Below are positions 26,223 through 35,372 of a stretch of DNA of 64,000 bases, piece after piece. This stretch comes from Cobetia sp. cqz5-12 (GTDB lineage Bacteria; Pseudomonadota; Gammaproteobacteria; Pseudomonadales; Halomonadaceae): contig NZ_CP044522.1 in NCBI RefSeq assembly GCF_016495405.1, forward strand, positions 2,881,876 to 2,945,875, in the 5' to 3' direction. The notes below the pieces were generated by a model. It saw only the letters and a list, made by a program, of their open reading frames with translations, searched no databases and had not been told where the DNA came from. Every line of letters begins with the position of its first letter. Positions within the stretch are counted from its first letter, which is position 1. A program made the position numbers and the translations under genes.

Positions 26223-27755
26223 TCAGTGGCCTCCGTCGCTTTTCACTCTTTCTACCGCTTCCAACCAGCCGGCGTAGAGGCGCTCACGCTGCTCTTCCGC
26301 CATTTCCGGCGCGAAGGTACGCTCGCAATGCCACAGCTCGCTGATCTCATCCAGGCTGTCATACCAGCCGATATGCAGGCCAGCCAGATACGCGACGCCC
26401 AGCGCCGTGGTTTCCAGCACGCGCGGACGATCCACCTTCACGCCCAGCATGTCAGACAGGAACTGCATCACCCAGTTATTGCTGACCATGCCGCCATCCA
26501 CGCGCAGATTCGCGCAGTTGATGGCCACGTCATCCAGCATGCACTCCTGCAGGTCACGCGTCTGATAACAGACTGACTGCAGACCGGCCGCCACGATATC
26601 GGTGATGCCGGTGCCACGGGTCAGCCCCAGAATCGCGCCACGCGCCTGCGGGTCCCAGTGCGGTGCCCCCAGGCCAGTGAAGGCCGGCACCATGTAGACG
26701 CCGTGGTCGGCCTTGGCCGCCCGCGCCAACGGTTCGGTCTCGGAGGCATCCGAGAACAGCTTCAGACCGTCACGCAGCCACTGCACGGTAGCACCCGCCA
26801 CGAAGATGCTGCCCTCCATGGCATAGGTCGGCTTGCCATTGAGGCGATAACCCACCGTGGTCAGCAGACGATTGCGCGACAGCTCCATCTTCTCGCCGGT
26901 GTTCATGATCATGAAGCAGCCAGTGCCGTAGGTGCTCTTGCTCATGCCGGGCGTGAAGCAGGCCTGACCGACCAGCGCCGCCTGTTGATCGCCGGCCACG
27001 CCGCGAATCGGCATCGCCGCACCGAACAGCTGCGGATCGGTGATGCCGAAATCATCACTGGAATCCAGCACTTGCGGCAGCAGGGATTCCGGGATGCCGA
27101 ACAGCTCCAGCAGCTCACTGTCCCAGCACTGATCGACGATGTTGAACAGGCAAGTACGCGATGCGTTGGTGGCATCGGTGACGTGACGCTTGCCAGCGGT
27201 CAGCTTCCAGATCAGGTAGCTGTCGACGGTACCGAAGGCCAGCTCGCCCTTCTCGGCACGCGCGCGAACGCCTTCGACATTCTCGAGAATCCAGCGCAGC
27301 TTGGTCGCGGAGAAATACGGGTCGATCAGCAGGCCGGTCTTCTGCTGGATCATGTCACCATGACCGGCATCGGAAAGCTCACGGCAGTATTCGTGGGTGC
27401 GGCGGTCCTGCCAGACGATGGCGTTGTAGACCGGCACGCCGGTCTCGCGGTCCCAGACGATGGTGGTCTCACGCTGGTTGGTGATCCCGATGGCGGCCAC
27501 CTGCTCGGCGCCGACATTGGTATTGATCAGCGACTGACGCACGGTGCGCTTCACTGACCCCCAGATATCATCGACGTTGTGCTCGACCCAACCGCTGTCC
27601 GGGAAATGCTGCGGAAATTCTTCCTGTGCCAGACCTGTCACCGTCCCTTCACGATCGAACAGGATGGCGCGGGAGCTGGTGGTACCCTGGTCGATCGCGA
27701 GAATGCGCGTGGGTCCATCGACGCGAGAGTCTTTCTCTGGCTTGGGGCTAGACAT
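26223..27755 (-). CDS. glpK: Glycerol kinase
   Basis: 510 residues. It phosphorylates glycerol with ATP to sn-glycerol 3-phosphate. The FGGY fold is shown by [15 protein letters not shown] at the N-terminus, the signature [12 protein letters not shown] and the C-terminal [17 protein letters not shown]. The ATG at 27755 has AAGGAC upstream. It heads the operon glpK-glpF-glpF and is divergent from glpR. A candidate GlpR operator lies about 185 bp upstream at 27939-27958. Confidence 0.97.
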   Translation of the reverse strand: MSSPKPEKDSRVDGPTRILAIDQGTTSSRAILFDREGTVTGLAQEEFPQHFPDSGWVEHNVDDIWGSVKRTVRQSLINTNVGAEQVAAIGITNQRETTIVWDRETGVPVYNAIVWQDRRTHEYCRELSDAGHGDMIQQKTGLLIDPYFSATKLRWILENVEGVRARAEKGELAFGTVDSYLIWKLTAGKRHVTDATNASRTCLFNIVDQCWDSELLELFGIPESLLPQVLDSSDDFGITDPQLFGAAMPIRGVAGDQQAALVGQACFTPGMSKSTYGTGCFMIMNTGEKMELSRNRLLTTVGYRLNGKPTYAMEGSIFVAGATVQWLRDGLKLFSDASETEPLARAAKADHGVYMVPAFTGLGAPHWDPQARGAILGLTRGTGITDIVAAGLQSVCYQTRDLQECMLDDVAINCANLRVDGGMVSNNWVMQFLSDMLGVKVDRPRVLETTALGVAYLAGLHIGWYDSLDEISELWHCERTFAPEMAEEQRERLYAGWLEAVERVKSDGGH

Positions 27756-28226
27756 TATGACTGTCCTTGGCTTCGAGGCTGCTTCTGAGAGTACACGTCA
27801 GCGGAGACTGCGGTACTTCACTATATTGGCTCGGGTATCATGTGAGGGCGACAGGAGAAAGCGGGTTGGCTTTGTCCTCTTCGCGCTTGGCAGGCGCAGC
27901 GAGAACACTTTCTCTTGAACCATCACAACCGAACACGAAATGTTCGTCTTCGAATATCGCTGCAAACGTTAGCGCCAAATGCGCGCTATCACAAACGTAT
28001 TACCAATCAATATCATTGTACCTTGGTCTCATGCCCAATGCGCCGACATGGCCTGTTGCAGCTTCGCAACACCTTGACGCCATTCGTCAAATTGCACTGA
28101 CGCCCCCCTGTTGGATTAGGATGTAACCTCACTGGACGACCCCACTCCCCAACGGCAACCGTGATGCGCACTTGCTGACATGAAGTGAACTCACGGTCCG
28201 CAAGCCGCTGACAACAAGAGGACAGG
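27756..28226. other. Divergent region between glpK and glpR
   Basis: About 470 bp without a supported gene. It must contain the glpK and glpR promoters. The middle part is more AT-rich and includes the candidate operator at 27939-27958; no near-consensus -35/-10 pair was settled on. Confidence 0.5.
27939..27958. promoter_or_regulatory. Candidate GlpR operator upstream of glpK
   Basis: AATGTTCG, four bases, CGAATATC. It fits the E. coli GlpR operator pattern (half-sites WATKYTCG and CGAMMATW around four bases) at most positions and is nearly palindromic. Similar sites occur upstream of glpD. Confidence 0.6.
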
Positions 28227-29018
28227 ATGATGCAGCCAAAGCGCCATCGCGCCATTGTCGAACTGATCACGCGTCAGGGCTATGCCTCCATCGAGCAGCT
28301 GGCCAGTCACTTCGAGGTCACGCCGCAGACCATTCGTCGCGACCTCAATCAGCTGTCCGAGGCCGGTGCGCTCAAGCGCGTGCACGGGGGCGCGGGGCTT
28401 GAGTCCAGTACCGTCAGTACCGCCTACAGCACCCGCAAGACATTGAACCTGGGCGCCAAGCGGCGAATGGCGGCGGCCCTGGCCAAGCAGATTCCCGACC
28501 ACGCCTCGCTGTTCATCAACATCGGCACCAGCAACGAGATGGTGGCCGAGGCGCTGTGTGATCACCACGGGCTTGAGGTCATCACCAACAACCTGAACGT
28601 GGCGGCCATCCTCCAGCACAAGGAGGATTTCAATGTCATCGTCGCCGGCGGCATGGTGCGCTCCCGCGATGGCGGCATCATCGGCGAGGCCACCATCGAC
28701 TTCATCAACCAGTTCAAGGTCGACTTCGGCATCATCGGCATCAGCGGCATCGATGAAGATGGCTCGCTGCTGGAATTCGACTATCAGGAAGTGCGTGTCG
28801 CCCAGGCGATCATCCACAACTCACGCCAGGTCTTCCTGATCGCGGATCACTCCAAGTTCCAGCGCAATGCGGTCGTGCGTCAGGGCAATCTGAGCCAACT
28901 TGATGCGCTCTTCACCGACATCCAGCCCCCGGAAAGCATCCTGACCCTGATGCGTCAGCACGAAGTCGCGCTGCATGTCGCCGGTGACGAGTCGTCTGAC
29001 GAGACTGGCGACGCTTGA
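28227..29018 (+). CDS. glpR: DeoR-family glycerol-3-phosphate regulon repressor
   Basis: 263 residues. An N-terminal DeoR helix-turn-helix (about 6-57, with [20 protein letters not shown]) is followed by a sugar-phosphate-binding domain with [15 protein letters not shown] and [13 protein letters not shown]. It would repress glpK-glpF-glpF and glpD until glycerol 3-phosphate binds. AGAGGACAGG precedes the ATG; an ATG directly follows, so either Met could serve. It is divergent from glpK and points towards glpD. Confidence 0.92.
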   Translation: MMQPKRHRAIVELITRQGYASIEQLASHFEVTPQTIRRDLNQLSEAGALKRVHGGAGLESSTVSTAYSTRKTLNLGAKRRMAAALAKQIPDHASLFINIGTSNEMVAEALCDHHGLEVITNNLNVAAILQHKEDFNVIVAGGMVRSRDGGIIGEATIDFINQFKVDFGIIGISGIDEDGSLLEFDYQEVRVAQAIIHNSRQVFLIADHSKFQRNAVVRQGNLSQLDALFTDIQPPESILTLMRQHEVALHVAGDESSDETGDA

Positions 29019-29163
29019 GCGCCAGGACGCGTCATCCAGCCGACGAGTCGTCTCGCAACCGACTCATCTCATAATCGGGTCATCGCGCAATCAAGGGGCC
29101 AGGCAATACGCCGACGAGCAGTCTGGCCCGGCTCTCGCCCTTCTACTTATTATCCCCCTCCCT

Positions 29164-29243
29164 GGCCCCCTGGCCCCCTGGCCCCCTGGCCCCCTGGCCC
29201 CCTGGCCCCCTTGCCCCCTTGCCCCCTTGCCCCCTTGCCCCCT
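29164..29243. repeat. 8-bp tandem array between glpR and glpD
   Basis: Ten perfect 8-bp units: six GGCCCCCT (29164-29211) followed by four TGCCCCCT (29212-29243), with partial units at both ends. The two blocks differ by one base, so each was probably amplified by slippage. It lies 150 bp beyond glpR and 420 bp ahead of glpD. It could be read as a Pro-rich or Gly-rich peptide, but no gene is supported. Confidence 0.95.
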
Positions 29244-29507
29244 TGCCCACTCACACCGATACACCCTCGCGGCCCACGAGAGCCACCCTTATGCTGTCTG
29301 CCCGATGCCCAGCTGCCCTGCGTCGTCTCCGCATGAGGTGTCATGACGCTTGATCATTCACTGCGGCATCGTCTGCGCCGCACGCGCGGCAACATGACAG
29401 CCAGGCGCTTCATGAAAATGTCACGCCATGATCAGAGACTGAGAAAAAACATCGGCAAGACAACAGGTTGAATATCAGGCAATCCTCGGTTGCCTGACAC
29501 TCGCTCA

Positions 29508-29527
29508 AATGATCACTTTCGAAAGCC
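29508..29527. promoter_or_regulatory. Candidate GlpR operator, distal glpD site
   Basis: AATGATCA, CTTT, CGAAAGCC. It shares the 12-base core TCACTTTCGAAA with the site at 29571-29590. A half-site, GATGTTCG, at 29550-29557 lies exactly 42 bp further on. Confidence 0.5.
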
Positions 29528-29570
29528 ATGAGCGCAGAAGAATCCTCTTGATGTTCGACTTTTGCTAAGC

Positions 29571-29590
29571 TATGTTCACTTTCGAAAACC
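29571..29590. promoter_or_regulatory. Candidate GlpR operator, proximal glpD site
   Basis: TATGTTCA, CTTT, CGAAAACC, ending 73 bp before the glpD ATG. The spacing from the half-site at 29550 is 21 bp, so the three elements lie on the same face of the helix. Confidence 0.55.
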
Positions 29591-29663
29591 CATTATCGCG
29601 CACCTTGCCGGTGCAGACTCATTCGCCCCACCCGGTAGCGCCGGGCACGTGCAGGAGCAGCCC

Positions 29664-31166
29664 ATGTCCCGCGACAACGATGCAATTCTTGACCTCTTCA
29701 TCATCGGCGGCGGCATCAATGGCGCCGGTATCGCCAACGATGCCAGCGGCCGCGGCCTGAGCGTGGCCCTGTGCGAGCAGAACGACCTCGCCAGTGCGAC
29801 CTCCTCCGCCAGCAGCAAGCTGATCCACGGCGGCCTGCGCTATCTGGAGCACTACGAATTCCGCCTGGTACGCGAGGCCCTGCAGGAGCGCGAGGTACTG
29901 CTCAAGAAGGCGCCGCATATCATCTGGCCGCTGCGCTTCATCCTGCCGCACCAGCCGCATCTGCGTCCGGCGTGGATGATTCGTGCGGGCCTGTTCCTGT
30001 ATGACCACATCGGCAAGCGCGAGACCCTGCCAGCCTCCAAGGGCCTCAAGTTCGGTGAGCAGAGCCCGCTGGTCAGCGAGATCAATCAAGGCTTCGAATA
30101 CTCGGATTGCTGGGTCGATGATGCCCGTCTGGTCATCACCAATGCGCTGCAGGCACGCGAGCAGGGCGCCGAGATCATGACGCGCACTCGTTGCGTCGGG
30201 GCACGCGACGTGAACGGGCATTGGGAGCTGACACTGGAGAACATCGACAGCGGTGAGACCTTCACCCGTCACGCCCGCACATTGGTGAATGCCGCCGGGC
30301 CGTGGGTGGAGTCCTTCATCAAGGGCGCTACCGAACGCACGCCGCGCTACGGCATCCGCATGATCCAGGGCAGCCACCTGATCGTGCCGCGCATCAACAC
30401 CGATGACCGCGCCTTCATCCTGCAGAACAAGGACAAGCGCATCGTCTTCGTGCTGCCCTATCAGGAAGACTTCAGCCTGATCGGCACCACCGATGTGCGC
30501 TACAAGGGCGACCCCTCCGAAGTGGCCTGCTCAAGCGATGAAACCGACTACATGCTCGAGGTGGTCAACCATCACTTCAAGCGCAAGCTCGGCCGCGATG
30601 ACGTGGTCTCGACCTTCTCCGGCGTGCGCCCGCTGTGTGATGACGAATCGGCCGACCCATCCGCGATGACGCGTGATTACACCCTGCATCTGGATGACAG
30701 CGGCGCGCCGATGCTGTCCATCTTCGGTGGCAAGATCACCACCTATCGCAAGCTGGCCGAATCGGCACTTGAAGACCTCAAGCCGCTGCTGCCGAGCATG
30801 GGCGAGCCGTGGACCCACAAGAAGGCCCTGCCCGGTGGCGATATCGAGAGCCGCGCAGCCTTCACCCGCCAGCTGCAGCGCGACTACCCGTTCCTCGGCG
30901 AAGCACGCGCCAGACGCTTCGCCTCAAGCTACGGCAGCCTGTGCCTGCACTTCCTCGACGGTAAGAAGAGCGAGGCGGAGCTGGGCGAGGACTTCGGCGC
31001 AGGCCTGAGCGCCGCCGAGATCGACTACCTGGTCGAGCACGAATGGGCGCGTGAGGTGCAGGATGTCGTCTGGCGCCGCACCAAGCTGACGCTGCGCCTG
31101 AGCGATGAGCAGAAGACGCGCATCGGCCACTACCTCAATGAACGCCTGCTGGCACGCGCCGCCTGA
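29664..31166 (+). CDS. glpD: Aerobic glycerol-3-phosphate dehydrogenase
   Basis: 500 residues from the ATG at 29664 behind CAGGAG; an earlier in-frame start at 29562 lies among the operators and was rejected. FAD-binding GGGINGAG (15-22), SSKLIHGGLRYLEHYEF and the C-terminal domain fit the membrane-associated enzyme that oxidizes glycerol 3-phosphate to dihydroxyacetone phosphate and passes electrons to quinone. It completes glycerol use with GlpF, GlpK and GlpR. A strong bidirectional terminator follows. Confidence 0.96.
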   Translation: MSRDNDAILDLFIIGGGINGAGIANDASGRGLSVALCEQNDLASATSSASSKLIHGGLRYLEHYEFRLVREALQEREVLLKKAPHIIWPLRFILPHQPHLRPAWMIRAGLFLYDHIGKRETLPASKGLKFGEQSPLVSEINQGFEYSDCWVDDARLVITNALQAREQGAEIMTRTRCVGARDVNGHWELTLENIDSGETFTRHARTLVNAAGPWVESFIKGATERTPRYGIRMIQGSHLIVPRINTDDRAFILQNKDKRIVFVLPYQEDFSLIGTTDVRYKGDPSEVACSSDETDYMLEVVNHHFKRKLGRDDVVSTFSGVRPLCDDESADPSAMTRDYTLHLDDSGAPMLSIFGGKITTYRKLAESALEDLKPLLPSMGEPWTHKKALPGGDIESRAAFTRQLQRDYPFLGEARARRFASSYGSLCLHFLDGKKSEAELGEDFGAGLSAAEIDYLVEHEWAREVQDVVWRRTKLTLRLSDEQKTRIGHYLNERLLARAA

Positions 31167-31191
31167 TGAAAACTGGCTGAGCCAGCAGCGA

Positions 31192-31230
31192 AAAAAGCCC
31201 GCCCCTCCGGCAAGGAGGGGCGGGCTTTTT
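31192..31230. terminator. Bidirectional terminator between glpD and fumC
   Basis: A 12-bp stem GCCCGCCCCTCC/GGAGGGGCGGGC with loop GGCAA, flanked by A and T runs of five or more. It serves the convergent glpD and fumC genes. Confidence 0.93.
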
Positions 31231-31270
31231 GTTGAAGGACCGGCGAGCTTTCTGTTTATGGAATACCGAC

Positions 31271-32662
31271 TTACTGGATACCACCCGCCGTCAGCTTGGC
31301 CGGGTCGAGCAGACGCTCCAGCTCCTCACGAGACAGCTCAGTCTCTTCCTCGGCCACATCCAGAATCGGACGCCCGGCCTGATAGGCCACCTTGGCTACT
31401 CGCGCCGCCTCGTTGTAACCGATCACCGGATTGAGCGCCGTGACCAGAATCGGGTTCTTGGCCAGCGGTACCTCGATGTTGTCCTGGCGCACGTTGAAGG
31501 TGGCAATGGCCTTGTCCGCCAGCAGGCGGCTGACGTTGGCACTCAAGGTGATCGAGGACAGCAGGTTGTTGGCGATCAGCGGCAGCATGACATTGAGCTG
31601 GAAGTTGCCGCTCTGCCCGGCGATACCAATGGTGGCGTCATTGCCCATCACCTGCGCCGCCACCTGGGCGGCCGCCTCGGGAATCACCGGATTGACCTTG
31701 CCCGGCATGATGGAGCTGCCCGGCTGCAGAGCCTCAAGCTCGATCTCGCCCAGCCCTGCCAGCGGGCCGGAATTCATCCAGCGCAGGTCGTTGCTGATCT
31801 TCATCATCGCCACGGCGTAGGTACGCAGATGGCCGGAAAGCTCGACTGCCGTGTCCTGAGAGGACAGCGCCGCGAAGAAGCTCTCGGCCGGGCGGAAGGC
31901 ATGACCGGTCTGATGCGAGAGGCGGTCGGCGATGCGCTCGGCGAATTCCGGATGCGCGTTGATACCGCTACCCACGGCAGTGCCGCCCTGAGCGAGGCGC
32001 TCGAGGCGCGGCAGTACCTGCTCGATACGCTCGATGGCCTGCCCGACCTGTGCCTGCCAGGCGCCCAGCTCCTGACTCATGCGAATCGGCATCGCATCCA
32101 TCAGATGAGTGCGGCCGGTCTTGACGACGTCGTCCACCTCAGAGGCCTTGCGAGCGATCACGTCATGCAGATGACGCAGCGCCGGCAACAGGGTATCAGA
32201 GACGGCGATGACGGCGGACAGATGAATGGCGGTCGGGATGACATCATTGCTCGACTGCCCCATGTTGACGTGGTCATTGGCGCCGACGGTCACGTCCTTG
32301 TCGCCCAGATGCTGGTTGGCAAGCTGCGTCAGCACCTCGTTGACGTTCATGTTGGTCGAGGTGCCGGAACCGGTCTGGAAGACATCGACCGGGAATTGAT
32401 CGGCATGTTCGCCATCGATGATCTGACGCGCCGCCTTGATGATCGCCTCGGCACGCACGTCATCCAGCAGCTCCAGGTCACGGTTGACCTCGGCGGCGGC
32501 CAGCTTGATGCGCGCTACGGCGCGAATGAAGGCAGCAGGCAACGGCTGGCCACTGACGGGGAAGTTGTCGACCGCTCGCTGAGTCTGGGCACCATAGAGT
32601 GCGCTGGCCGGCACTTCGAGTTCCCCCATGCTGTCGCGTTCACGGCGGGTCTGGCTGCTCAT
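31271..32662 (-). CDS. fumC: Class II fumarate hydratase
   Basis: 463 residues from the ATG at 32662; the longer frame to 32845 crosses the promoter and was rejected. It interconverts fumarate and malate without an iron-sulfur cluster. The superfamily signature GSSIMPGKVNP and the TGRTHLMDAMP and GTGTSTNMN-like (SGTSTNMNVNEV) segments are intact. A candidate Fur box lies 150 bp upstream, which would fit the known use of FumC when iron is scarce. Aspartase is similar, but the sequence reads as FumC throughout. Confidence 0.94.
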   Translation of the reverse strand: MSSQTRRERDSMGELEVPASALYGAQTQRAVDNFPVSGQPLPAAFIRAVARIKLAAAEVNRDLELLDDVRAEAIIKAARQIIDGEHADQFPVDVFQTGSGTSTNMNVNEVLTQLANQHLGDKDVTVGANDHVNMGQSSNDVIPTAIHLSAVIAVSDTLLPALRHLHDVIARKASEVDDVVKTGRTHLMDAMPIRMSQELGAWQAQVGQAIERIEQVLPRLERLAQGGTAVGSGINAHPEFAERIADRLSHQTGHAFRPAESFFAALSSQDTAVELSGHLRTYAVAMMKISNDLRWMNSGPLAGLGEIELEALQPGSSIMPGKVNPVIPEAAAQVAAQVMGNDATIGIAGQSGNFQLNVMLPLIANNLLSSITLSANVSRLLADKAIATFNVRQDNIEVPLAKNPILVTALNPVIGYNEAARVAKVAYQAGRPILDVAEEETELSREELERLLDPAKLTAGGIQ

Positions 32663-32812
32663 GCTTGTCTCCCTGTGCTGTTGCATATGACGTCGCACCT
32701 GGCTGGCGTCACTGATGGGCGGCTGGCAATAATTGATCAATGACCTGATCGCCAGCGTCAATCCCCTGATGATCACTTGGGGACGCATAGGATACCAATC
32801 AAGCCGCTTGAT

Positions 32813-32831
32813 GGTAGTGATTATCAATAAC
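32813..32831. promoter_or_regulatory. Candidate Fur box upstream of fumC
   Basis: On the minus strand GTTATTGATAATCACTACC matches the 19-bp Fur consensus at 15 positions by hand count. It lies in an AT-rich patch within the 352-bp divergent gap (32663-33014) between fumC and the peroxiredoxin. It contains a GATAAT that could be a -10 element. The rest of the gap shows no gene. Confidence 0.55.
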
Positions 32832-33014
32832 AATTGCACATTCATCGCCGGGCTCCGTCATCACCCGCCCTGCAACGGCGAGGACGCACGCTTGCGAGAT
32901 GGCCTGTCACCAATCCTCTGTTACGCAAGACGGGGCCTCGGTTACACTACCGAGCGTACGAGGGCCTATGGCTGGCCCTTTCCAGCGGCCCACTACCACC
33001 TTAGCGAGGACAGC

Positions 33015-33665
33015 ATGAAAAGCCTGAAAGAGCAGACTGAAGCGAAGGTTGAAGCTGGGCGCCAGGCCAAGCCTGATTTCATGAAGAATGTCGATGAGAT
33101 CATCGAAAACGCCAAGGCTTTGCAACAGGGTGCGAATGCTCTCTCCGTAGGTGAGAAGGCACCCGGGTTCGCGCTGCCCGACGCCGCAGGCCAGTCAGTG
33201 TCTCTCGAGGAATTGCTCGAATCAGGCCCGGTCGTGGTCACCTTCTATCGTGGTGACTGGTGCCCCTACTGCAGCTTGCAACTGAGAGCCCTGAATGAGC
33301 GACTCGATGACATTCGCGCTCACGGCGCACAGTTGGTCGCCATCAGCCCACAGGTGCCGGATGACTCGCTCTCCGCCACCGAGATCGATGAGATGCAGTT
33401 CCACGTGTTGTCAGACCAGGACGCAGAGGTCGCCTCTCGCTATGGCGTCGCGTGGAAGGTGCCGGACTATCTGATGGAACATATGCGCGTGGACCGTGAA
33501 CTTGATCTGGATGCCATCAACAACGGTGATGGCAGTGTATTGCCTATCCCGGCGACGTTCGTCATCGCACAAGACAGAACCGTGAGCTGGCGTTACGTCG
33601 ATGTCGATTACCGGATACGCTCGGAACCCGAAGATATCGTCAATGCCTTGAAAGAGCTCGCCTGA
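33015..33665 (+). CDS. Peroxiredoxin-like AhpC/TSA-family protein
   Basis: 216 residues from the ATG at 33015, with GCGAGGACAGC before it. After a charged N-terminal helix (1-45) comes a thioredoxin fold with GEKAPGFALPDAAGQ and the active site TFYRGDWCPYC, two cysteines in CPYC form, then PIPATFVIAQDRTVSWRYVDVDY. It likely reduces peroxides in the cytoplasm. The CxxC rather than TxxC centre places it in the Prx-like group whose reductant is not well known. It is divergent from fumC, and both could belong to an oxidative or iron-stress response. Confidence 0.85.
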   Translation: MKSLKEQTEAKVEAGRQAKPDFMKNVDEIIENAKALQQGANALSVGEKAPGFALPDAAGQSVSLEELLESGPVVVTFYRGDWCPYCSLQLRALNERLDDIRAHGAQLVAISPQVPDDSLSATEIDEMQFHVLSDQDAEVASRYGVAWKVPDYLMEHMRVDRELDLDAINNGDGSVLPIPATFVIAQDRTVSWRYVDVDYRIRSEPEDIVNALKELA

Positions 33666-33689
33666 CACCCTCACAGGCACTTGAGGCTA

Positions 33690-33717
33690 CCAGACGCCTG
33701 CCATCGCCGGCGTCTGG
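33690..33717 (+). terminator. Hairpin after the peroxiredoxin gene
   Basis: A 9-bp inverted repeat CCAGACGCC/GGCGTCTGG with a 10-base loop, 25 bp beyond the stop. No T-run follows, so termination strength is uncertain. Confidence 0.5.
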
Positions 33718-33742
33718 GGTAATATCTGCCGCGTGAGAGGCA

Positions 33743-33870
33743 GCAGCCTTGAACCACGGCAGTCTTGAACCACTTCAGTCTTGAACCGTGGCAGTCTTGA
33801 ACCACGGCAGTCTTGAATCACTACAGTCTTGAACCACCGTGGTCCTGCGCCACCGCAGCCTTGAAGCACC
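33743..33870. repeat. Eight-unit 16-bp tandem repeat
   Basis: Eight adjacent 16-bp units with consensus GCAGTCTTGAACCACG; unit 7 is the most diverged. It occupies much of the 399-bp gap between the peroxiredoxin and FUSC genes. No open frame with family features uses it. The rest of the gap (33871-34064) holds nothing recognizable except the FUSC gene leader. Confidence 0.93.
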
Positions 33871-34064
33871 TCGAGACTGGATCAGCAGCGCAGTGGAGAT
33901 ACCACGCCTCCACTGCATCTCCATCAATGTCGACCATCACCTCATCTTCTCCAGCAACGGGACCCTGTCGCTCCAGATGTTCACCTCATTCTCGGTCACG
34001 ATGACTGACCCCTTTCGCCCTCGGGTAGCCTCTTCCTCATGACAAGCACAGTGAGATACGCCCG

Positions 34065-35372
34065 ATGAAATGGTTCTCGCACAACCCTTACTTCACCTAC
34101 CTGCACCGCCAGCGCCTGCACATCCTGCGCGTGACCGTCGCCCTGACGCTGTGCTTTTCCATCATCGAGCTGTTCAGCCTGCCGCACAGTTCCTGGGCAT
34201 TGGTCAGCACCGTGATGGTCATGGGCAATCTGCCTCACGTCGGCGGTGTCATCGACAAGGGCTGGCAACGACTGGTCGGCACTCTGCTTGGCGGCCTGTG
34301 GGGCCTGATATTGATTCTGGTCGCCGAGCCGCTGCCGGGCGTGGTGCCCTTCTGGAGCATCGTCGGCATCGCCCTGGCGCTGAATGCCACCTTCAGCAAC
34401 CGCTATGGCTACAGCTCGTTGCTGTTCTGCGTCACCCTGCTGATGGTGATCGGTGATGGCAATCATGATCTCGGCATCGGGCTGTGGCGTGTCTTCAATG
34501 TGGTGCTGGGGACCCTGATCAGCATCGTGGTCAGCATGGTGCTGCTGCCCCAGAAGGCGACAGACGTGTTCCGCTTCCTGCTGGCCGACAATCTCGACAA
34601 GCTGGCACGCCTCTACCACGGCCATACCAAGGCCGAGCGTGAAGGCGTCAATGAGGGGCTTGCGCTGGTGCGTGCCACCTCGGCACAACTGGTCAAACAG
34701 CGCGGGCTGGTCGATGCCGTCGCTCAGGAAGGCCGCATCAATCGTGCCGACATCGAGGAAATCCTGTCCTTCGAGCGCCGTATGATCTCGACCATCGAAC
34801 TGCTGCAGGAAACCCACTGGAATACCCGCGAAGGACATGAATTCATCGAGGGGCTGGATGGCCTGCGCGATGCTCAGCACCGTCTGGCCCGCGCCCTGGG
34901 GACCCTGGCCTTCCAGGTGCGCACCGGCCAGAGCATCGAACTGACGGTGACGCCCTTCGACCTGCAACGCTATGCCGATGTCCGCAATGTCGAGAGCCGC
35001 AAAGGCCGCGCGCTGTTCAGCCCGGCAGGCTATCTGTGGCTCAACCGCGAGCTGGCACGCCTGACCGAAGCCCTGGGCGAGCGCCTGGCCTTGCTGGAGC
35101 GTCTGCCGAGTCAGCGCCTTCAGCGCCGTCTGCCGGGCCATGGCCTAATCAGTGATGCGCGCCGTCTGTTCCTGCCGGAAGACCCGACACCGGGCGATAC
35201 GGCAGCTCCCACCAGACGCGAGAACAGTGCTGGCGAGCAACACTCTTCGGTCGGCAGAGCGCCGGCGGGTGATGACAGCATCAGTGACGACAGCAGCCGT
35301 GATGAGCCAGACCACCACGACAGGCGCCAGCCGGACTCGACCGGCGATGAGACTGCCAGGAAAGACACATGA
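34065..35372 (+). CDS. FUSC-family inner-membrane protein
   Basis: 435 residues. The N-terminal half (about 20-165) holds roughly six membrane segments with the FUSC pattern SSWALVSTVMVMGNLPHVGGVIDKGWQRLVGTLLGGLWGL; a soluble helical domain follows, and the last 60 residues are a charged, Ser/Asp-rich tail. The family includes aromatic-acid and fusaric-acid efflux proteins, usually paired with membrane-fusion partners; none is coded here. The stop overlaps nadB by 4 bp (ATGA), an unexplained linkage. Function beyond membrane export is not claimed. Confidence 0.82.
   Translation: MKWFSHNPYFTYLHRQRLHILRVTVALTLCFSIIELFSLPHSSWALVSTVMVMGNLPHVGGVIDKGWQRLVGTLLGGLWGLILILVAEPLPGVVPFWSIVGIALALNATFSNRYGYSSLLFCVTLLMVIGDGNHDLGIGLWRVFNVVLGTLISIVVSMVLLPQKATDVFRFLLADNLDKLARLYHGHTKAEREGVNEGLALVRATSAQLVKQRGLVDAVAQEGRINRADIEEILSFERRMISTIELLQETHWNTREGHEFIEGLDGLRDAQHRLARALGTLAFQVRTGQSIELTVTPFDLQRYADVRNVESRKGRALFSPAGYLWLNRELARLTEALGERLALLERLPSQRLQRRLPGHGLISDARRLFLPEDPTPGDTAAPTRRENSAGEQHSSVGRAPAGDDSISDDSSRDEPDHHDRRQPDSTGDETARKDT

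Noticed and set aside
29150..29344. Gly-rich repeat protein read from the 8-bp array
   Set aside because: Period of 8 gives an artefactual repeat in every frame; no start signals.
31229..32743. Open frame of about 500 codons antisense to fumC
   Set aside because: Shadow of fumC with no recognizable domain.
33743..33870. CRISPR array
   Set aside because: Units are directly adjacent without spacers, 16 bp long, and no cas genes are present.
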